Below are positions 58,101 through 64,000 of a stretch of DNA of 64,000 bases, one piece after another. This DNA comes from Vitellaria paradoxa (taxonomy: Eukaryota; Streptophyta; Magnoliopsida; Ericales; Sapotaceae): the NCBI GenBank assembly GCA_019916065.1, contig CM034241.1, positions 21,033,541-21,097,540 of the forward strand. Direction: 5' to 3'. Every line of letters begins with the position of its first letter. The first letter of the stretch is position 1. Both the position numbers and the translations under genes were made by a program. The notes beneath the pieces are model-generated. The model made no database searches and had not been told where the DNA came from. It saw nothing but the letters and a program-made list of their open reading frames with translations.

Positions 58101-60374
58101 ACCAATGTCAACTTAGCAAGACATTCTGATACTGACTGGGCTGGGTGTGTAGATGATAGGGTACCTCTGAGGGATGTTTCTATGTTGGTACCAATCTAGT
58201 CTCATGGCACAGTACGAAACATAGCTCCGTGTCCTTGTCCATTGTTGAATCTAAGTATATAGCTGCTGGTAGTTGTTGCACCCTGATTGAGCACATATAA
58301 TGCTATTTCACCATGATTTTGCAACTTGTTTTAAGTGTTTCATGCATATAAACTCTCTAAATTATAATAAAAGTTAGCTAATTGACATTCTTGTGGATGT
58401 TTGTAGGTCTTTGAAGCATTATTTGAGGAGGAAACGGTGAAAAGGAGTGTAAAGAGCACTGAAGCAAAGCTGTGAATGAAAGCTGGGAGCCATGGGCACC
58501 CCTCAACATGGTGGGCGCCCCACCATTAATCAGATAGGCGCCCGCCGAGAGGTGATTTTGGAGGAGAAGCCTAAGTCTCAGAGAAAATTGGTTGAGCAGC
58601 TGGTGGAGGCAACCCACGGGCCCCCCTCAATGGTCACTGGTGCCCCACACTTACTCAGACGGGTGCCCGCCGAGTGTGGATTTTTGAGGACAGCAAGCCA
58701 CGGGCTCCCCTCATTAGCACGGGCGCCCATTACTCCAGACTTTTAACTTTTTTTCATTTAAGCTAATGTACCCTTTTTACCCTTGATTGTAAGGACATAT
58801 AAAAGGTTTTTTTAGATTAGGGTTAGGGGAGTTCTGATTTACGCTTTGGAGGAGAGCTTTCTACGTACTCTCTTTTCTTTTCAGTTTTACGTATCCTAGA
58901 TTAGATTAGGGTTAGATGTTTTCATCTCGTGTTGGATTGACGGAAGCTTTATTTTTCATCTTCGCATTAAGATTAATTGGTAAGTTTCATTCGTTACTTC
59001 GTTTTAATTAAAAGTTTATTATTTTCTTTATCTTTGTTCTTTATTTTCACTTCGTAGTACTTCGTAGTCATTGTTAGTGTTTGATTTGCTTTCGAAATTG
59101 CTTTAGCTTATTTCTATATACTTCATTTTCGTGTTTGAGTGCTTGATGAAGGTTATTTTCTTTTTGAAAGGCTTTGTTGATGCTTTCGCAATGTTAGGCT
59201 AGGGTTTGTTCTTGGCTTCAAGCCATTGAAAGTGGTGAAGTAGTTAGTGAACTCAAATGTAAATGAGTTTTATTTAATAAAATATATTTTGGACTTTTAA
59301 TTGGAATTTTGGAGTAAGCTAGGTTCTCTTGAAACCTACTCACCCGTGTCACAACCGTAGCTTGGTTACAAGTTTTCACTTGTGCACACCAAGTGCTCGG
59401 TTTAATATCTCGGTGAGTTAGAATCTGATTTTCCAAGACCCAAATTAGGTTTTCTTATAAAATTAGTCACCTATGTTAAAAACAAAGCTTGGTTACGATT
59501 GGCCACTTATGCAAACCAAGTGGTTAGTTCAATGGCCCGGTGATTTGAACCTTATTTTCATAAAACCATAACATGAGGTTTTCTTAAGAAACTGATTCAC
59601 CTGTGTTATAATTGAAGCCTAGTTATGAGTTGATGCTCATGCACACTAGGTGTTCGATTCAATGTCCCGGTGAGTCTAAAACCAATTCAAAAGCCTCTGC
59701 TTACTTTGAATTCCATAAATTAATTTTTAATGAAATATCTTCTGACCTAGCAATGCATCTGCGTTTGTTGGGTTGAGTTACAAATGTGTTTGAGTAAACC
59801 ACTACCCACTATTGGATTTGGTTCGAAGCCAAGATCATTTTAGTTAGTTTATTTTCAATATTTGCATTCTAGTTTAATATCACAATTCCTTCACTCCACC
59901 ATTCTCAACCCAGCCATATTCAAACCACTTTGTAATTCAAAAATTAGTTTAGATTAGCTTAGGCTCACCTACTAATTAAGAGAACAAGTCTAGTGTCTTT
60001 TAACACAGCCTTCCCTGTGGAGATGACCTCGGTTCTCACCGAGTAAGACTACGACCACCCTCTTGCACTTGAGAGGTAGAACCCGAACACATTTCAGGGT
60101 CGGTCATACCTAACTTCTTTGGATGAAACAAATGCTAGTAGATTATGGAGTTGATCAAAAAATCATGACTATTTACTGTAATAATCTTAGTGCCATTTAT
60201 ATCTCTAAGAATCCTGTTCAACACTCACGCACCAAATACATTGACATTCGACATCATTTCATTCTAGAGCACATTGAGACTCAACACCAATTGGCTGACA
60301 TGTTCATTAAACCATTGGACCATTTGAAGTTGGAATCCATCAGATCATCTCTTGGTGTTTGTTCCTTAGACTAA
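55123..60374 (+). pseudogene. Sirevirus pol: protease, integrase, RT/RNase H, with a solo LTR inside
   Basis: A pre-protease knuckle CHHYGIPRHIRPNC has its second Cys as Tyr. Protease: WYIDSGCSRHM (55553). Integrase: LWHQRLGH and CGPCQMGK zinc residues, then the core with HMDLMGP, VERKNR, and RTNHGKEF, where the second catalytic Asp is Asn. Reverse transcriptase: [48 protein letters not shown], and the catalytic YVDD at 57636-57647. RNase H: SKYIAAGSCC (58254), then after the solo LTR CNNLSAIYISKNP and YIDIRHHFI. Breaks include a frameshift near 56085, a 1-nt loss near 57505, TAA near 55723, 57630 and 57882, TGA at 58086 and a short deletion near 58165. Confidence 0.87.
58284..60106 (+). mobile_element. 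solo LTR, Athila-like, in Sirevirus RNase H
   Basis: It starts TGATTGAGCAC and ends GGGTCGGTCA. The flanks CACCC (58279-58283) and TACCT (60107-60111) differ only by two C-to-T changes, so a decayed 5-bp duplication is likely. Pol motifs resume right after it. It has an acceptor-like TTTGTAGG (58400-58407), GGGCGCCC palindromes (58490-58740), and three tandem units of about 128 bp (starts near 59319, 59447, 59576). The length is 1823 bp. Confidence 0.85.
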
Positions 60375-60710
60375 AGAGCTTCTCTAATTTTTCAGTTGAT
60401 TTTTTTGTTTTTGTTTATATCTATAGGTTTAGTTAGATATTATTTTTGGAAAGGGATGACTATTTTATGATTATTCTAAGAACTATTCCTTCATATACAT
60501 TTCAAAACATGGAAGTATTGCTTTTGATTTACATAAGAATTATGACATTGACTTCCTTAATATTCTTGAAACTTATGTTTTGATGTTCTTTATCATGGTA
60601 GTGGTGTGCCTAACTGAAAAATCACAGAGGTTAGGAGTCAAGAACTTATTTTTCCTTACTTACTTGTGCTCCTTAAAGCCTACTTTTTGGACTATTGATT
60701 GTGTTTAAGT

Positions 60711-60746
<36 letters not shown>

Positions 60747-61641
60747 TGGAAAGGGCTACAATATAGGATAAAGTGAAAGCTAGCTTGTTGACATGCGAGT
60801 TATCAAAATAACCACCCTCTGGGTTTGACGATACAGGAAGAATGCTACCTACCCATAAAGTGTGTGAAAGCCGCCAAGAACAAATAAAAAGATGAAGGAG
60901 AAATCAGTTAGATGTATTTCTTGGTGTTTAGTTGAAAACAATGAATTGAGGCGTAATTACTTGAAGAGCTTTCACTGCATTTTTTACTTGACTCAATTGA
61001 AAATCCAAAAGGAGCTTTATTGAATATCTTGTAAATATGTGAAAAGTATAATTTTTGATCTTTCTATACCTCGTTTCACACACTGCACAGGCATTTGATG
61101 ACTGGTATGATATGTGTGAACATCTCATGACATAATAAGTAGAGCATGTTTTGGAATTCTCTTTCATTGTTAGTTATGCCTTATTACAAGCTTGAACCTA
61201 TGTTTGGCTAGGTATTTAAGGGAATAGGACTTAAAATTTTCTGATAATTCTTATGCTTTTCCCCTATATTTTTTGTATATCCTATTTTTTCATTATTTTT
61301 ATAAAACATAAAAAAAAAATTCACAGGATCACCGCGGTTTGGGCGCTTTGAGTTGTGGGATAATACAGAGAGTAATTGGAGGGAGGATGGTCATCGCGGG
61401 ATCATCGCGTGATGGGGTGGGATCATTATAGGATCACTGCAAGATGCGCGTAGGATAACCGTGGGAGTGGTCTTCCTGCAGCCTGGCTCTTATAAAGCCT
61501 CCCGAGCCTTCATTTGGTCCCTGTTCACGCTGACATCAGCCTAACGTGTCCCTCTCCCTCCGTACGATAGTCCTGTTCCTTCTTTGTCAAGGTACAGTCT
61601 TTTTAGTCTTTTACCTCTTTAGATTGTCTTTTCTTATTCCT
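60375..61641 (+). other. Sirevirus spacer between pol and the extra ORF
   Basis: Non-coding. It contains an A run of about 26 bases near 60715-60744, a decayed repeat of GGATCACCGCG (61320-61460) and a TATAAAG at 61491. The run of A does not end in a LINE-like insertion that I can recognise. Confidence 0.6.
61320..61497 (+). promoter_or_regulatory. candidate internal promoter before the extra Sirevirus ORF
   Basis: About six decayed copies of GGATCACCGCG precede 'gtgggagtggtcttcctgc' and then TATAAAG (61491-61497). The LTR has CCGCG repeats, then 'cgggagcacccttcctg', then TATATATA in the same order. The extra ORF's likely ATG is about 145 bases downstream. This is inference from layout and partial similarity, not proof of transcription. 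Confidence 0.35.
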
Positions 61642-62912
61642 ATGGCCCCTAGGAGACGTCCCCATCCTTCATTTGACTCTCATCGTTTTAGGTGTGATCG
61701 TGAACAGTCTCTTTATGATGACACATTCATGTATCGATCCATTGTTGTTGAGCGTGGCATTTTGCTGTGTGATTTTTCTGATATAGAGCGGTATTTTGAT
61801 AGATTAGGGTGGTGGTCAGCCTGTGCATCTTATTTTGGTTTTCAAGGCCCATTCTATTAGTTAGCTATCGGTGAGCTTGTTTGAGAGTTTTATGTTAATA
61901 TGTATGCCATAGACTTCTCTGTTAGTGTCCTACACTCATATGTTCATTCTGTTGCTATAGAATTGACACCTGTTATTATTTCTGAGTTTCTGAGCTTACC
62001 ACATCTTGAGCACATAGATTTTGAGACTATTCTTGACTCTAGTGGTCCCTCTATACAGTCTATATCTCATTTGCTCACTAAGGGTCGAGTCGACTGGATT
62101 GGGGAGACTATTCCTCATCGCCAGTTATTTGAGATCAATAAGATGCTACATTTATATGTAGTGAGTTCTATTGATTCGACTTTCCATGTCACAGCAATGT
62201 CTAAGCATCATGGACGCATTTTGCATTCCATTGTCACTGGATGCATCTTTGATCTGCCACTATTAATGTTTTAGCTTATAGCTGCAGGTAGTGATTCCAC
62301 CTCTAGGTCTGACTCTTTGCCATTTGGTCTCTTCATTACTCACCACCTCCTTTCTCTTGGTGTTAAGGTACCTTCACAGTATGAGCTGATAAAAATTCCA
62401 AAGACCATTAATCATGTGTTTGCATGCCGTAATAGGACCCACTCTAGGCCTACTCTAGTTCCTCAGGCAACCCCTCCACCAATCCTTGCTCAGACTACTC
62501 ATCCTCCTGTTGATCCATTTGCTCCTTCATCTAGCACCCCACTTGCTTATGATCTGAATATGTTAGGTGCTATGTTAGCTTCCATTCAGGGGGAGAGTCA
62601 GGCTTTTCATGATCGAGTCTGTCAATGCTTTGATGCTATAGATGTTCGTCAAGTGGAACTTCATGCATTTCAAATAGATATGGACACTCGGTTGAGGGCT
62701 ATGCAGACTCGCCAGAATGAGATGCACCTCACTCTTACTCAAGTTTAGCAGAACTTGAACACCTTTGCCTACCTCTTTGGAGATCTTTTTGGCAGCAGCT
62801 TCTTCCCCCCCCCACAGGTGATGGTGCTAGTGTTCATCATACAGAGGAAGTTCAGCATGGTGGAGATGGTGCCCATGGTGATGAGGATGATCATGGAGAT
62901 GACAATCAGTGA
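61642..62912 (+). pseudogene. Sirevirus extra 3' ORF, 'plant transposon' domain
   Basis: From ATG 61642 (MAPRRRPHPSF) one frame runs to the C run at 62805-62813, interrupted by only four stops: TAG 61858, TGA 61882, TAG 62272, TAG 62746. Each is explained by a C-to-T change of CAG or CGA. Visible motifs are VVERGILL, IERYFDRLGWWSACA, EFYVNMYAIDF, VHSVAIEL, VIISEFLSLPHLE, a Pro-rich linker (PTLVPQATPPP) and a helical region rich in Gln/Arg. After the C run the neighbouring frame encodes a His/Asp/Gly-rich acidic tail to TGA at 62910. The pattern resembles the PF20167-like domain. No signal peptide or membrane segment follows this start. An upstream in-frame ATG at 61546 would add a hydrophobic stretch (FLLCQGTVFLVFYLF), so an envelope-like role is not excluded. 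Confidence 0.65.
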
Positions 62913-62949
62913 TACTTTATTATCTCTACTTAGTTGTCAATTCCAAGTC

Positions 62950-62963
62950 AAAAAGGGGGAGAT
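62950..62963 (+). other. additional polypurine tract
   Basis: AAAAAGGGGGAGAT lies just after the extra ORF and about 450 bases before the 3' LTR. It repeats the core of the tract adjoining the LTR. Multiple such tracts are a known Sirevirus trait. Confidence 0.6.
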
Positions 62964-63397
62964 GATGTTTTGATGTTTTTGTGTGATGACTTGGATGGAT
63001 TGTAGGTTTTGTTTGATGACTTGGACTTATTTATTGGATGGATGTATTCATAACTTTATTTTGATGATGATCTTTTGATTTATGATATGATGTTTTATAA
63101 ACTCTCGTGGATTGGATATTTCTTAGCGTTGATATCTGGATATATGGTTGTAATTATCATTTGATTATTTAATTTTGATTCATTATGAACTCCTTGATTG
63201 GTTGATAGATTACTATTCTGTGTTACCCATGATACCGTGATGAGTTTGTTGAGTGTGCAGCCATACAGGATAAGAAGTGGAACATGTTGATGAATGATGG
63301 AATAGTTGATGGATAACTTGTTTACTAAGGCCTTAAGCTAGGATGAACTTAATTGTAATATTTTTGTTTGTTTTGTTTTGTTTTGACATAGAATTTT

Positions 63398-63410
63398 CAA
63401 AGGGGGAGAT
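63398..63410 (+). other. polypurine tract, plus-strand primer
   Basis: CAAAGGGGGAGAT directly adjoins the 3' LTR start TGTTAAGTCC at 63411, the normal site for plus-strand DNA priming. Confidence 0.8.
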
Positions 63411-64000
63411 TGTTAAGTCCAAATGTTGTTAATTGGCAATCCATGATCAAATAGAACTCATTGTACTTTTAGACTTAGTGTAGGCTAAGACACTAGAGTC
63501 TTAAGTTGATTAGAATCCTAAAAGGTCTCAGAAGATCAAGTTTCCATAATGTCTGGAAGTCCTGAAGGGATTCAGAAGTCCTAAAGAGGCTCGGAACATA
63601 TTAACGCAGGAAGACCGCAGGAAGGTCGCAGTTGGCCGCGGGATAAAATCGAGAGCTAAAATCAGGAGTTTGGCCGTGCAGGAAGACCGCAGGAAGACTG
63701 CTTTGACTCGCAAGAAGACCGCGAGAAGGACACGAAAAGACCGTGGGAAGGACACGGAAAGACCACAGAGCGCCCTTCCTGCGAGGTGACTTTTTGTAAC
63801 TTGTTTTGCTCTATTTTGAGCCCTGGTTGGTCCTATCTCTATATATATCTTTAGGGCACACATTCAAGGGTAGAGACTGAGAGAATTTACATCAGATTTG
63901 AGAGCCAGAAAAGTCTACAAGTTCTCTCAAATTGCTTAGCCAATCTTTCAAGTGTTTGTGAGGTTCAAAGAAGTTCGAATCATTTAAGAGCTGAAGATTC
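63411..64000 (+). repeat. Sirevirus 3' LTR, cut by the window end
   Basis: This matches 51100 onward. It has a longer GACCGC-type repeat patch (63605-63775) than the 5' copy and a TATA at about 63840. By comparison with the 5' LTR, some 200-250 bases remain beyond the window. Confidence 0.85.

Larger units (their letters stand above)
51100..64000 (+). mobile_element. Sirevirus-type Ty1/copia element with an extra 3' ORF, containing two solo LTRs
   Basis: In order: 5' LTR (51100-51926), initiator tRNA-Met primer site, gag, protease, integrase, reverse transcriptase/RNase H, a 1.2-kb spacer, an extra ORF, two polypurine tracts, and the first 590 bases of the 3' LTR (63411 to the window end). 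Gag with a long coiled coil, the extra 3' ORF and repeated AAAGGGGGAGAT tracts are Sirevirus traits. The two LTRs differ at roughly one base in 13-15 over the first 250 by eye, mostly transitions, so it is old. It entered the Athila-like RNase H. The left target duplication would be ACACG (51095-51099). Confidence 0.85.

Noticed and set aside
60715..60744. A poly(A) tail marking a retroposed gene or LINE
   Set aside because: No LINE or transcript sequence precedes it and no target duplication flanks it; it lies in the Sirevirus spacer.

Overview
This is nuclear DNA of a flowering plant, most likely a eudicot, from repeat-dense heterochromatin. The evidence is the content: a Sirevirus-type Ty1/copia element, several Athila-like and Tekay-like Ty3/gypsy pieces, a Cassandra-type small retrotransposon with a 5S rRNA-derived LTR, a CACTA transposon, an L1-type LINE and a plant RTE-type LINE. 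I see no intact host gene, no tRNA, no functional rRNA gene and no CRISPR array. Every recognisable reading frame is a broken transposon frame. The species cannot be named from this window.

Layout. 1-1.6 kb: decayed gypsy-type ORF (minus). 4.3-6.4 kb: dispersed repeat of unknown class, with a second copy at 29.0-30.1 kb. 7.8-8.6 kb: possible CACTA remnant. 8.6-12.5 kb: Athila-like LTR end, primer-binding site and gag, split by a Tekay-like solo LTR. 12.5-16 kb: part of a very long LTR of an unnamed, probably Tat-like, family; its 3' internal region and LTR start recur at 22.4-24.8 kb, and a second copy lies inverted at 40.4-46.4 kb. 17.2-20.8 kb: Cassandra-type element holding another solo LTR. 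24.8-29.0 kb: Tekay-like LTR (minus) with a 2.5-kb CACTA element inside. 30.5-39.96 kb: LINE (minus) broken by the 3' half of an Athila-like element. 46.4-48.2 kb: Athila-like LTR (plus) carrying an RTE fragment. 48.2-51.1 kb: Athila-like RNase H, integrase and envelope-like frame (minus), into which a Sirevirus landed (51.1 kb to beyond the window end). That Sirevirus holds two solo LTRs of its own.

Nesting order can be read because five insertions keep perfect target duplications: solo LTRs at 10327, 17790, 23149 and 52781, and the RTE fragment at 47106. A sixth (58284) has one decayed by two C-to-T changes. Most nonsense codons fit C-to-T or G-to-A change, as expected for long-methylated DNA.

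The most interesting signals are not genes. Nearly every LTR family here carries its own set of short GC-rich palindromes or words in or near its LTR, with different cores in different families. A second signal is the Sirevirus's extra downstream frame, which reads in one frame with four C-to-T-type stops and a frameshift at a C run, and lies behind a candidate promoter resembling the LTR promoter. A third is a conserved acceptor-like site about 105-120 bases into four Athila-like LTRs. I found no evidence of a new defence or metabolic system.
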